Assembly: GCA_001831095.1 (NCBI GenBank)
Contig: MIDP01000026.1
Span: 1-37,788 of the forward strand
Reading direction: 5' to 3'
DNA from: Verrucomicrobia bacterium GWF2_51_19
GTDB lineage: Bacteria > Verrucomicrobiota > Verrucomicrobiia > Opitutales > UBA12508
DNA length: 37,788 nt
Part shown: piece by piece, positions 22,964 through 30,927 of the stretch
Layout: the number at the start of each line of letters is the position of its first letter
How positions within the stretch are numbered: position 1 is the first letter of the stretch
Translations under genes and position numbers: made by a program
The notes under the pieces: model-generated
What the model was told of the DNA's origin: nothing
The model's database searches: none
What the model saw: only the letters and a program-made list of their open reading frames with translations

Positions 22964-23926
22964 TCAGCTCAAATAGGCGTCGTGCAGGCGTATCAGGCCG
23001 CAAAAAGTGTTATTTTTGTCGACGACTGGCAGGTGCGACAGCTGATTGTTTTGTGGGCGGTTTTCCATTTTTTCTATCGCCAGGCCAACGGGATCTTGAG
23101 GCTCGATGCAGGTTGGATGGCTGCACATGAGGTCGCGCGCGCGGGCTGTGTTGAGGTCTCCTTCACGTCGCAGGAAACGTCGAATGTCGCCATCGGTGAT
23201 GATGCCCAAAAGGGTATTGTTTCCGCTCAAAACGCAGGCGGCACCGAGATTGCGCTCTGTCATGGCAATGACGGTTTCTCGAAGTGAAGTGTCTTGACTG
23301 ATACAGGCAACGCGATCGCGTGTCTGCATGACATCTTCAACTCTAAGAAGGTTGCGTCCGAGTTGACCGCCCGGATGAAAGATGGCAAAATCTTTTTCCG
23401 TAAATCCCTTTTCGTGCATGAGAGCAGATGCGAGTGCATCTCCCAGTGCAAGCATGAGCGTTGTGCTGGTCGTCGGTGCGAGATTGAGCGTGTCGGCCTC
23501 TCGTTCGACACTGGCGTCGATGACGACATCAGCGTGTCTTCCGATAGTCGAATTCACGTTGCCCAGAATGGCTAGAATAGGTGAGTGAAACTGTTTTAAA
23601 ATGGGCATCAGGCGCAACATCTCTTCGGTCGTTCCACTCTTCGACAACAAAAGGGTCGGATCTCCAGGATTATAAATACCCAGATCGCCGTGTAATCCTT
23701 CTGCTGGGTGAAGAAAGACGGCCGGGGTTCCCGTGCTGCTGAGCGTTGCCGCTATTTTTTGCGCGATATGGCCAGATTTCCCCATGCCGCAGACAATCAC
23801 CTTGCCTTTGTGGTCTTTTAAGAGCTTCACTGCAGCCTCAAACGAGCCATCCAGGCGTTCAGCGGCAACGCGTATGGCGTCCGCCTCGATTGTCAACACG
23901 CGTTTGCCGATACTCAAAAAGTCCAT
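22964..23926 (-). CDS. D-arabinose-5-phosphate isomerase (KpsF/KdsD family)
   Basis: KpsF/GutQ/KdsD enzymes convert ribulose 5-phosphate to arabinose 5-phosphate, the first step towards KDO for LPS. The 320-residue product has an N-terminal SIS sugar-isomerase domain (about 30-170), with GMGKSGH (47-53), HPAEGLHGDLG (73-83) and SKSGTTEE (95-102), and a pair of CBS domains (about 200-255 and 265-320). Length and architecture match the family closely. It fits with lpxA elsewhere in the window for an LPS-producing cell. It starts 20 bp after the lipoprotein gene on the same strand, so the two probably share a transcript. Confidence 0.92.
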   Translation of the reverse strand: MDFLSIGKRVLTIEADAIRVAAERLDGSFEAAVKLLKDHKGKVIVCGMGKSGHIAQKIAATLSSTGTPAVFLHPAEGLHGDLGIYNPGDPTLLLSKSGTTEEMLRLMPILKQFHSPILAILGNVNSTIGRHADVVIDASVEREADTLNLAPTTSTTLMLALGDALASALMHEKGFTEKDFAIFHPGGQLGRNLLRVEDVMQTRDRVACISQDTSLRETVIAMTERNLGAACVLSGNNTLLGIITDGDIRRFLRREGDLNTARARDLMCSHPTCIEPQDPVGLAIEKMENRPQNNQLSHLPVVDKNNTFCGLIRLHDAYLS

Positions 23927-23946
23927 GATGCAAGGGCCAGTGTGAT

Positions 23947-24822
23947 TTACTTCACGACTATGGGCACGCGCTTTTCCTGAAAGCCTGGAGCATTGATAAA
24001 GAGCGCACCATCGTTGGGCGTTAGGCCTTCAATCGAGATGCTGACTGTTTGACTGCCTTCGGGAATGTGGACTCGGGGCATGTTGATCGACGCTGGAATG
24101 TTGGTCGTGACGTCTATGTCGAGGCCTCCCTTGGGTGCAGGACGATCGATTTTAAAGATGAGGAGCGTTTTAGTCTTTGGCGCCAACTCGACTGATTCGA
24201 CGTTCAGGTGGATTTCAGAAGCGTCTATGTGGATATCGCCGACCTTCTGTTCACTGTAAGCGTTCACAAAGTAAACCGGGTAACGCTTGTTGGCCGCAAG
24301 TGAGGGTAAAACGAATTCTAATGCGTTGGAGTTCATCAACTTAGTTGAGGCAGGCTCTCCCCCGACAACGATGCGGTCATCGGTTGTGAATCCTCGACCG
24401 ATCAATCGAATCGGTGCGCCGACGGGGCCGCGGTCGACATCGATGTTGAGAACGTAGCGATTGACTAACTTGAGCGTGTAGAGGGGGCTCTGTTCGTAAT
24501 TGCGGATGATTCTACCGGACCTGGCGACGTCGTAGTTCACCGAGAAGTAGTACTTGGCCTCGTTTTGCTCAGAAGGCATCGGGTAATCGTAGATGTACGT
24601 GCTGGTCTTCTTTGGAGACAGCTTCATCTCTTGTTCATTGCCGTCGATCACGACTGTCGTGCGAATGGAGTCTCTCACGACATCATTGCCGCGGATGGTC
24701 GGCTTCACAGCGATTGCGTAGCGGTTGGAAGGGTTTTGCGAAAATTGTTCAGGTGTGACGTTTTTGAAGGAAACCCCACAGCCGGTCAACATTAGACTTG
24801 CAGCTAAGAGCACTCTGTTCAT
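23947..24822 (-). CDS. Lipoprotein with an IPT/TIG domain
   Basis: This is a 291-residue secreted lipoprotein of unknown role. The N-terminus MNRVLLAASLMLTGCG is a short lipoprotein signal with the lipobox LTGC (Cys15). A central segment (about 135-215) has GPVGAPIRLIGRGFTTDDRI and a VVGGEPA strand, the signature of IPT/TIG immunoglobulin-like domains, here without the large receptor or enzyme they often accompany. The C-terminal part (about 220-291) is beta-rich and probably another Ig-like domain. The start codon lies in the loop of an 8-bp palindrome and only 25 bp from the divergent hemW start. Confidence 0.8.
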   Translation of the reverse strand: MNRVLLAASLMLTGCGVSFKNVTPEQFSQNPSNRYAIAVKPTIRGNDVVRDSIRTTVVIDGNEQEMKLSPKKTSTYIYDYPMPSEQNEAKYYFSVNYDVARSGRIIRNYEQSPLYTLKLVNRYVLNIDVDRGPVGAPIRLIGRGFTTDDRIVVGGEPASTKLMNSNALEFVLPSLAANKRYPVYFVNAYSEQKVGDIHIDASEIHLNVESVELAPKTKTLLIFKIDRPAPKGGLDIDVTTNIPASINMPRVHIPEGSQTVSISIEGLTPNDGALFINAPGFQEKRVPIVVK

Positions 24823-24830
24823 AGAGTGCT
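24809..24830. promoter_or_regulatory. Palindrome with a start codon in its loop
   Basis: The arms agcactct (24809-24816) and agagtgct (24823-24830) pair perfectly around gttcat, which is the complement of ATGAAC, the first two codons of the lipoprotein gene. In mRNA the ATG would be the loop of a hairpin. It is also in the 25-bp gap between divergent starts and might be an operator. Confidence 0.4.
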
Positions 24831-24847
24831 AGCAAACTCGATAATTC

Positions 24848-25957
24848 ATGTTTCGGCAAGCAAATTTCGCAAAAAACACAGTTCCCTTGGGGATATACGT
24901 ACACGTGCCATTCTGCGCTTCGTCTTGCAGCTATTGCGCGTTTTACAAAGTGGCGCCAACGCGTGACCGCATAGCGCTCTTTTTGAAGACCATTGAGGCT
25001 GAATTGGACTTGCGCCCCTGGAATCGTGCTCCGGAAACCATGTATTGGGGAGGCGGGACTCCTGGATCGCTCACGGCACAAGACCTCTCTAACCTCGGCA
25101 ACTGTTTTTTGAAGCGCATGGAAACGCCTCCAGTGGAATGGACGGTTGAATTTTCGCCGTCAACAGTCAAGGCTGACAAGCTCGATGTTTTGCAAAAAAT
25201 GGGTGTTATGCGTATCTCTATGGGCATTCAGAGCTTTTCTGAAAAGACAAAAAACACTCTGGGACGCCAGCAAACCGCCAGACAAGTCGTTGACGCCTAT
25301 AACCTCATCAAAGCGTTTCCATTTCGCAAAAACCTCGACCTCATTTTTGCCTCTAAAAATCAAAACATTGATGACTGGCTCCAAGACCTTCAACAGTGCA
25401 TTGACCTCGACCCAGACTCCATTTCCACCTACTGCATGACCGATGAAAGCGGCCAAAGCACGCCAGATCCCGACCGCGAACGCGATTTTTACCTCGCGAC
25501 TTGGGACCTTTTGGAAAAAACGGGTTACGCGCAGTACGAGGTATCCAATTTCGCCAAGCCAGGCAAAGCGTGTCTGCATAACATTCGGACGTGGGAAATG
25601 GCTGAATGGATGGGTTATGGGCCGTCAGCGGCTTCTCAGATGATCCGACCTGCTTGTGTGCGCACGAAGAATACAGCCTCGCTCGACGACTGGGCCAGCG
25701 GCATCGAAAACAGACGGCCACACTTTGACGAGGTTGTCACCGTTTCGAACGAAGAGCTCTTACTGGACTGTTTTATTTTCGGTCTCCGCATGCCTTCTGG
25801 AGTCCATTTAGATACGCTGCGGGCACGCTTTGGCAACGTCGATTCTTGCCTAAAAACCCTCCAGTCTTTGCCGGAGTCACTTTTCCAGAACGCCAGCCGA
25901 ACGGCGCTGTCGCGAGATGGGCTGTTGTTGGCCGATACCATCGCTCGACTGTTGTAA
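24848..25957 (+). CDS. hemW: HemW-like radical SAM protein (heme chaperone, formerly HemN-like)
   Basis: HemW proteins are radical SAM family members thought to insert heme, long annotated as oxygen-independent coproporphyrinogen oxidase. The 369-residue product has the CxxxCxxC cluster motif at Cys23, Cys27 and Cys30 (PFCASSCSYCAFYK), the family segments YWGGGTPGSL (about 66-75), EFSPSTVKADKL and MGIQSFSEKTKNTLGRQQTA, and YEVSNFAKPGKACLHN near 230-245. True coproporphyrinogen oxidases (HemN) have a longer N-terminus, absent here. The gene diverges from the lipoprotein gene with a gap of only 25 bp. A hairpin at 26004-26025 follows. Confidence 0.87.
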   Translation: MFRQANFAKNTVPLGIYVHVPFCASSCSYCAFYKVAPTRDRIALFLKTIEAELDLRPWNRAPETMYWGGGTPGSLTAQDLSNLGNCFLKRMETPPVEWTVEFSPSTVKADKLDVLQKMGVMRISMGIQSFSEKTKNTLGRQQTARQVVDAYNLIKAFPFRKNLDLIFASKNQNIDDWLQDLQQCIDLDPDSISTYCMTDESGQSTPDPDRERDFYLATWDLLEKTGYAQYEVSNFAKPGKACLHNIRTWEMAEWMGYGPSAASQMIRPACVRTKNTASLDDWASGIENRRPHFDEVVTVSNEELLLDCFIFGLRMPSGVHLDTLRARFGNVDSCLKTLQSLPESLFQNASRTALSRDGLLLADTIARLL

Positions 25958-26003
25958 GGCATTTAACGATTGTTTTTACTTTAAGAGAGTCCCATTATCC
26001 AGG

Positions 26004-26025
26004 GCGCATCGGAAAACCGATGCGC
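26004..26025. other. Perfect hairpin downstream of hemW
   Basis: The 9-bp arms gcgcatcgg (26004-26012) and ccgatgcgc (26017-26025) pair around aaaa. There is no T-run directly after it, only ggtaataaaattt, so it is not a standard terminator; it could stop a transcript with help or protect the hemW 3' end. Confidence 0.45.
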
Positions 26026-26035
26026 GGTAATAAAA

Positions 26036-26053
26036 TTTCGCTAATGATTGAGG
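26036..26053 (+). repeat. Short dispersed repeat, copy 2
   Basis: Identical over 18 bp to 179-196. It lies in the leader region between hemW and the three-domain regulator. Confidence 0.5.
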
Positions 26054-26103
26054 TCTAAATTGAATCTGATAAAAAAGGCTCGCCTCTGGGAAAATAACTC
26101 CGT

Positions 26104-26109
26104 TATAAT
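26104..26109 (+). promoter_or_regulatory. -10 box for the three-domain regulator
   Basis: A perfect TATAAT sits 9 nt before the GTG start codon at 26119. No good -35 box is present at the normal distance, so an activator or another sigma factor may be needed. The spacing implies a nearly leaderless message. Confidence 0.4.
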
Positions 26110-26118
26110 GATTGCGTT

Positions 26119-27672
26119 GTGAGTACAAAACCACCCGTACGTATTTTAGTTGTCGATGACGATTTGTTTGGACTCCAAGTTCTGAAAAAAAGCTTGGCCT
26201 CTATCGGGTATCGTGTTGAAACCGCAGACAGTGCCGCCAAAGCCATCGCTTTCATGGACGCTGAGAGCATCAGTTCGTTTGACTGTGTTATTTCCGACCA
26301 CCACATGCCAGGAATGTCCGGCATCGAGCTCCTCGACTGGATCATGGCCAAGGATAACACCTTGTCGACCATCATTATCACGGCAGAAGAGGAAAAAGAA
26401 ATTATCCAACATTCGCTGAGGAGCGGCGCTGTAGATTTCATACAAAAGCCCGTTAAACAGTCTGAATTGGTGCGTTCGATCGCCAAGGCCATTGAAAATA
26501 CACACAACAAGCGCCGTCTCGCCGAGACCCAAATGGGCGTCAAAGAAGCGAGCCGTATGAATCAAATTTTTCAGGCGATTCACGCCCCAGAATACGAAAA
26601 GCAGCTGAAGTCCTTCATGATGCCGACCCACGATGTCGGTGGCGACTTCATGAACATTTTTTCCATGGGCGATGGCAAGGTGCTCTTTGTTGTCGGCGAC
26701 GTTTCTGGTCACGACGTCCGGGCGGCTTTTGTATCGGCGTACTTTCAAGGCCTTGTGCGGGGGCTGTTTGAAATGGAAAAGAAGAGCGTGGTCGACGACA
26801 TTCTACCGTTCTTCAATCGCATTTTGAGCGAAGAGTGGAACAATGCCATCGCCTCGGATTTCGGCATGCCGACGTCACTGGGAGTCTACGTTCTCATTGT
26901 CGACTTCAAGGCTAGGAACCTCATGCTGACCAGCTGTGGCCTCCCGACACCGGCCGTCGTGACCAACGATGGTAATATTCTCTTCATTCATGAATGCGGG
27001 CATCCGCTCGGTTGGTTTGCAGACGATACATTTGCGCTCAAAACGTACGACATCGACAATTGGGGCTCTCTTTTCAGTTGCAGCGATGGTCTGGAAGACT
27101 TTGCCAAAGCCGAACACATCAACCCTTTTACGCTCACCTATCACTTAATCAGCGACAAAAAGACAGAAATAGAAAAAAAAGTGCTCTTGGAAAACGCCAC
27201 AGACGACGTATTTACCATGCGTTTTCAATTGAATACAGAGGCGCAAGCGGCTGATCTTCCACAACCCGTCTTTTACGCTCGGTACACGGAAACTTCCCTG
27301 CCGCAAATCGACGACATTCACCACAACATCGAGATGAATCTGCATTTTCTCTTTGAAAACAACCAGTATCGCCTCTTTGACTTCTTGACCTGCTGCCGCG
27401 AAGCCCTCATCAATGCCATCAAATATGGCTGTAAGGGCCGCAAGGATACCTTTTGTGAAATCAAAGTGACCTTCATTGAGAGCGAAAAACGCGTTCGGGT
27501 ACGCATCGATGATCCCGGCGAAGGCCATCATTTTGATCCTCTGACCGAGATCAATTTCTATGAAGAGTCCGAACACTTCTCACTTGGCCTCGCGATGATG
27601 AAAAACCTCTGCGACGATTTCCGCCAAGAACGCAAAGGCGCTACTGTCATCTTTGACTTTGTCTTGGAGTAA
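26119..27672 (+). CDS. Three-domain regulator: response receiver + SpoIIE-type phosphatase + RsbW-like ATPase
   Basis: The 517-residue product fuses three signalling modules. Residues 5-128 are a receiver domain with Asp13/Asp14, the phosphoacceptor Asp60 (ISDHHMPG), Thr88 and Lys110. Residues about 155-365 are a SpoIIE/RsbU-type PPM phosphatase with GGD (174-176), GDVSGHD (193-199) and SDG (322-324). Residues about 400-515 are a GHKL ATPase of the anti-sigma kinase type, with Glu428/Asn432 in CREALINAIKYG, DDPGEG (464-469) and SLGLAMM. The usual partner-switching network (phosphatase, anti-anti-sigma substrate, kinase) thus has its opposing enzymes in one chain. No STAS-domain gene is nearby. 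The GTG start is fixed by the receiver domain's first strand. Confidence 0.9.
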   Translation: MSTKPPVRILVVDDDLFGLQVLKKSLASIGYRVETADSAAKAIAFMDAESISSFDCVISDHHMPGMSGIELLDWIMAKDNTLSTIIITAEEEKEIIQHSLRSGAVDFIQKPVKQSELVRSIAKAIENTHNKRRLAETQMGVKEASRMNQIFQAIHAPEYEKQLKSFMMPTHDVGGDFMNIFSMGDGKVLFVVGDVSGHDVRAAFVSAYFQGLVRGLFEMEKKSVVDDILPFFNRILSEEWNNAIASDFGMPTSLGVYVLIVDFKARNLMLTSCGLPTPAVVTNDGNILFIHECGHPLGWFADDTFALKTYDIDNWGSLFSCSDGLEDFAKAEHINPFTLTYHLISDKKTEIEKKVLLENATDDVFTMRFQLNTEAQAADLPQPVFYARYTETSLPQIDDIHHNIEMNLHFLFENNQYRLFDFLTCCREALINAIKYGCKGRKDTFCEIKVTFIESEKRVRVRIDDPGEGHHFDPLTEINFYEESEHFSLGLAMMKNLCDDFRQERKGATVIFDFVLE

Positions 27673-27686
27673 TAGTCTAAACCAAT

Positions 27687-27738
27687 TGCGAAACATAAAA
27701 ATGCATGCATTTTTATATTCAACTTAAAAAGTGCTTTC
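27687..27738. repeat. Family C half-element C5 (hairpin 2 plus linker)
   Basis: The arms of gcgaaacataaaaatgca and its complement-like tgcatttttatattc form a stem, followed by acttaaaaagtgctttc, which matches the C2 linker (cttaaaaagtgttttgg). Hairpin 1 is missing. It lies between the convergent regulator and Gre genes and could stop transcription from both sides. Confidence 0.65.
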
Positions 27739-27745
27739 GGTCATC

Positions 27746-29590
27746 TTACGAATTGACGTAACGTGCGATCGACTGAATGGTCCACTCTTCTTCGTTGCCG
27801 GCAATTTCGGTTTTGACGGTTTCTCCGACGTGTTTTGAGAGAAGGCTTTGGCCAAGCGGCGTCTTGTAAGAAAGGACGTTGTTGTCGGGGTCGCTATCCC
27901 ACGCACCGAGAATGGCATAGGTGTGCTGTTTGCCTGAAGCTTTGTGGAAAAGGTGAACGACGGACCCAATGCCGACAACATCCGTTGGCGCATCTTTGAA
28001 GTCGCTGACAGCCGCAAGGGAGATATCTTTCTCCAGCTGCGCTTTGCGAGCCAACAATGTGTCCTGATCTTGCCTGGCCATCTTGTATTCGGAGTTTTCA
28101 CGCAGATCACCGAGTTCGCGGGCAATGGAAATCGCGCTTTTGTTTTCCGGAATCTTTTGATTGATGAGGGTCTCGTATTCTTTTTTGCGGATGTCGAGAC
28201 TTTCGGCAGAAACTACCAAACGTTTTTGTTCTTCGGCTTCACCGGCGAGCAACTTTTGGACTTTTGGAAAGAGTTTGATGAAGCGCGCCAACAGTGAACG
28301 CTTCGAAAGCACTTCAAAACCTTGATTGAGTAAGAGCGTTTGGGCGAGATCGCAGGCCACTTCTTCGGATGCCGTCTTGAGAAGGTCTTGAACCAGTGTG
28401 GAATCGTCGACAAGGTATTCAGCCAATGCAATGCGACGGCTGCCGGTCAAGTTGAGGGCCTCGTAGTCTACTGCGTGAAAGATGGCACTGAGGAGGTTGT
28501 GATTGAGTAGTTTTTCTGACAAATCAGTGTATTTGCGAGATGTGCGGTTTTTTACGATCCAGAGAAGGACGGAGGCACGCATGCTCTGTTCGTCTAGCCA
28601 ACGCTTAAAGGATTCCTGTAAAAGCTCTTTGCAATCACGTTCCATCAAAAAGGTGATGCAGTCGTGCGTAAACTTGTTGGTGCTGTACTTCAGAAGACGC
28701 AAGATGACCTCTTTCCAGTCTTCGGGATAGGTCTTGGCAACGAGGTCGAGGAGCCTCTGGTAATAGTGTGAGGGCAGCTCTTCAGCCAATTCCGACAAAT
28801 TTTTTGTCTCTAGAATGAGCGATTTTGACGTCGGTTGGAGCGTGTCGACATCGGTGTCGAGGTGGCGGGCGAGGTCATTGCGCGTCCAGCAGCCTAGGAG
28901 GCGTTCTGCATGCGTCAACTGATGGGCCTCTTGAATGGCCGTTGTCAGCTCTCCCAGGATTTTGGGAAGGTCGGCCTCGATCTCCTGAACGCTGTCAGCC
29001 ATACGATAGAGCTTTTCAGCCAACTGTATCTTCTTTTTGGGGTTGCGATTGATGTAAAATTCTTCCAACACCTCTTGTTCTGGCGCAATCGGAATTTCGC
29101 GTAAAGAGTAGACGCCCGTCTTCTTGTCTGGAATGGCGATACGCGAGTCTTTGGCTAAGGCTTTTTTTGTCTGGGTCCACCACTTTTTGAACTTGTCTTT
29201 CAAGATGTGCTCGAGAAAGCGCTCGATTTCCGAAGCGGTCGCCGTTTGATCTTTGCAATGTAAGAGGAGCTCGACAACGACGTTAACGGGATTCTTTTTG
29301 AGCATTTCCTCGACCAGTTTAGGCTCTTTGTAAAAGCGGACGAGAATGTTGCTTTCTGGCAAAATGTCCAATTTCAGGATACAAAATTCGGGATCCATTG
29401 GGTGGGCCGTCTTGCCATCTCCGAAATCGATGATCAGGCGATTGTGGATGTCATCGTAGCGTTGAATGCGACCGAGGCCCCAACTGCGATGCATGCAATA
29501 GGCGCCCTCTTTAAAAGTCTCCAATTTGCCCTGAGCGGATTGTAGTTTAGGATTTTTCTTGAGAATTAGTTCAATAGCTTCTTTATTCAT
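27746..29590 (-). CDS. Gre transcript-cleavage factor with a large N-terminal extension
   Basis: GreA/GreB rescue backtracked RNA polymerase by stimulating transcript cleavage and are about 158 residues long. This protein has 614. The Gre module is at the C-terminus: a coiled coil (about 463-525) with ARELGDLRENSEYKMARQDQ, whose tip acids Asp495 and Glu498 match the catalytic pair in GreA, followed by the FKBP-like domain (about 535-614) with TPLGQSLLSKHVGE. The first 70 residues (GAYCMHRSWGLGRI, then DFGDGKTAHPM) resemble a Tudor-like polymerase-interacting fold such as CarD or the Mfd RID; that is inference. Residues about 75-450 are helical, possibly repeats. I have seen this arrangement annotated in Verrucomicrobia. 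Confidence 0.85.
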   Translation of the reverse strand: MNKEAIELILKKNPKLQSAQGKLETFKEGAYCMHRSWGLGRIQRYDDIHNRLIIDFGDGKTAHPMDPEFCILKLDILPESNILVRFYKEPKLVEEMLKKNPVNVVVELLLHCKDQTATASEIERFLEHILKDKFKKWWTQTKKALAKDSRIAIPDKKTGVYSLREIPIAPEQEVLEEFYINRNPKKKIQLAEKLYRMADSVQEIEADLPKILGELTTAIQEAHQLTHAERLLGCWTRNDLARHLDTDVDTLQPTSKSLILETKNLSELAEELPSHYYQRLLDLVAKTYPEDWKEVILRLLKYSTNKFTHDCITFLMERDCKELLQESFKRWLDEQSMRASVLLWIVKNRTSRKYTDLSEKLLNHNLLSAIFHAVDYEALNLTGSRRIALAEYLVDDSTLVQDLLKTASEEVACDLAQTLLLNQGFEVLSKRSLLARFIKLFPKVQKLLAGEAEEQKRLVVSAESLDIRKKEYETLINQKIPENKSAISIARELGDLRENSEYKMARQDQDTLLARKAQLEKDISLAAVSDFKDAPTDVVGIGSVVHLFHKASGKQHTYAILGAWDSDPDNNVLSYKTPLGQSLLSKHVGETVKTEIAGNEEEWTIQSIARYVNS

Positions 29591-29625
29591 AGAACACGTT
29601 ACCCATTTTTAAATACTGAAAGAGC

Positions 29626-30876
29626 ATGAAAAAAACAAACTTCGAAAAGTCTGCTTTGTTAGAACTTTTTCGCCTGTGCCAAAATCACGAAAACCCTCAA
29701 AAGGCTAACACTCTGCTCTCACATATTCCGCTCTTATTTTCAACAAGAAACAGGGCATACTGTCAATCTCTTTTTTTGGGAATACTGCGAAACAAGACTT
29801 TATTGGAAAGCGCTCTCACGCCCTTTATTAAAAACAATACCAGCTATTACCTGCGTACAACCTTGCTTGCAGCCTTGTTTGAGTCGCTCGACGGCCATTT
29901 TAAAAAGAATCCGCAAATCGTCCATTTTTACATCAATCTCGCCAAACCCATCTTTTCGGCCAAAGAGGTCCAATTCCTCAACGCCGTTTTGCGGAAGTCG
30001 GTGGAGCATTTGGAGGCTTTACTAGGAGATGAACAGCTGCCTTTGTCGACACGCTACAGCCATCCGGACTTCCTCATACAACGTTGGCAAACGGCTTTTG
30101 GAGAAACGGCGACCAGGGCTCTGCTCGAATGGAATAACACGACTCCAACGATCTTCTTGAGGCAGCGTGCGAATTCGTTTGATTTTAAGGGAATTTCCTC
30201 GCTGCAAAAAACGCAATGGCCAAACTTTTACTCATGGACGCGGGGTGAAACAGAAGGAACCTGGCAAGAAGTCATCGAAGCCATTGATAAGGGCGAGGTC
30301 TACGCGCAAGACCCATCAACGCGCATTCCGATCGAGCTGTTGAAGCCACAACCGGGCGATCGTGTCCTCGACCTCTGTGCGGCCCCAGGCGGGAAGTCGC
30401 TGCAGATACTCGATAGACGGCCGGACCACCTTGTCTGCGTCGATCGAGAACGGCGCCTGGCACCACTAAACGAAAATCTAAAGGGAGCAGCCACCGTGAT
30501 CGCCGCCGACATCACGTCAGAAGGCTTTTTGGAAAGACTCGCACCGCACACGTTTAACAAAGTCCTGCTCGACGCTCCCTGCTCCAACACGGGCGTCATT
30601 CAACGCCGGCCGGACGTCCGTTGGCGACTCACTCCACGCGACTTCGAAACATTGCCAGCCTTGCAACTCAAACTGCTTCAAGTGGCCGCTCAGTGCGTCG
30701 AGCCGTGTGGCGACCTCGTCTATAGCACCTGCAGCCTCGATTCCGACGAAAATGTGGGCGTCATCAACACCTTCTTGGCTCAAAATCACGCGTTTAGCTG
30801 CCTCGAGACAAGGCTGTCCTTCCCCTGGATACAAGCCCACGACGGCGCCGCCGCCTTTTTGCTGAGACGAGGCTAA
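29626..30876 (+). CDS. rsmB: 16S rRNA (cytosine-967-C5)-methyltransferase RsmB-like
   Basis: This RsmB/NOP2/Sun-family enzyme methylates a cytosine C5 in rRNA using S-adenosylmethionine. The 416-residue product has an N-terminal NusB-like helical domain (about 1-135) and a methyltransferase domain with DLCAAPGGK (249-257), the catalytic loop DAPCSNTG (316-323, Cys319) and STCS (367-370, nucleophile Cys369). The NusB-like domain identifies RsmB rather than RsmF. The N-terminal third is more AT-rich than the rest. The start codon has AAAGAG just upstream and is 35 bp from the divergent Gre gene. The last 40 bp of the gene region are duplicated at 31754-31793. Confidence 0.9.
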   Translation: MKKTNFEKSALLELFRLCQNHENPQKANTLLSHIPLLFSTRNRAYCQSLFLGILRNKTLLESALTPFIKNNTSYYLRTTLLAALFESLDGHFKKNPQIVHFYINLAKPIFSAKEVQFLNAVLRKSVEHLEALLGDEQLPLSTRYSHPDFLIQRWQTAFGETATRALLEWNNTTPTIFLRQRANSFDFKGISSLQKTQWPNFYSWTRGETEGTWQEVIEAIDKGEVYAQDPSTRIPIELLKPQPGDRVLDLCAAPGGKSLQILDRRPDHLVCVDRERRLAPLNENLKGAATVIAADITSEGFLERLAPHTFNKVLLDAPCSNTGVIQRRPDVRWRLTPRDFETLPALQLKLLQVAAQCVEPCGDLVYSTCSLDSDENVGVINTFLAQNHAFSCLETRLSFPWIQAHDGAAAFLLRRG

Positions 30877-30879
30877 TAA
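30840..30879 (+). repeat. Direct repeat copy 1: rsmB 3' end
   Basis: These 40 bases, starting cgacggcgccgccgcctttt and covering the final codons and stop of rsmB, recur in the same orientation at 31754-31793 with only a two-base swap (gaga versus gaag). The two copies are 914 bp apart and flank the AT-rich gene at 30928-31680. Confidence 0.9.
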
Positions 30880-30914
30880 AAAAGGGCCCTGCTAAGAGAG
30901 CCCCTTTGTTTTTA
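30876..30914. terminator. Bidirectional intrinsic terminator
   Basis: The stem aaagggc (30881-30887) pairs with gccccttt (30900-30907, one bulged C) and is followed by gttttt on the plus strand. On the minus strand the complement of aataaaaaa gives a T-run. It fits termination of rsmB (plus) and of the gene at 30928-31680 (minus). Confidence 0.65.
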
Positions 30915-30927
30915 GGTGAATTTTGAA

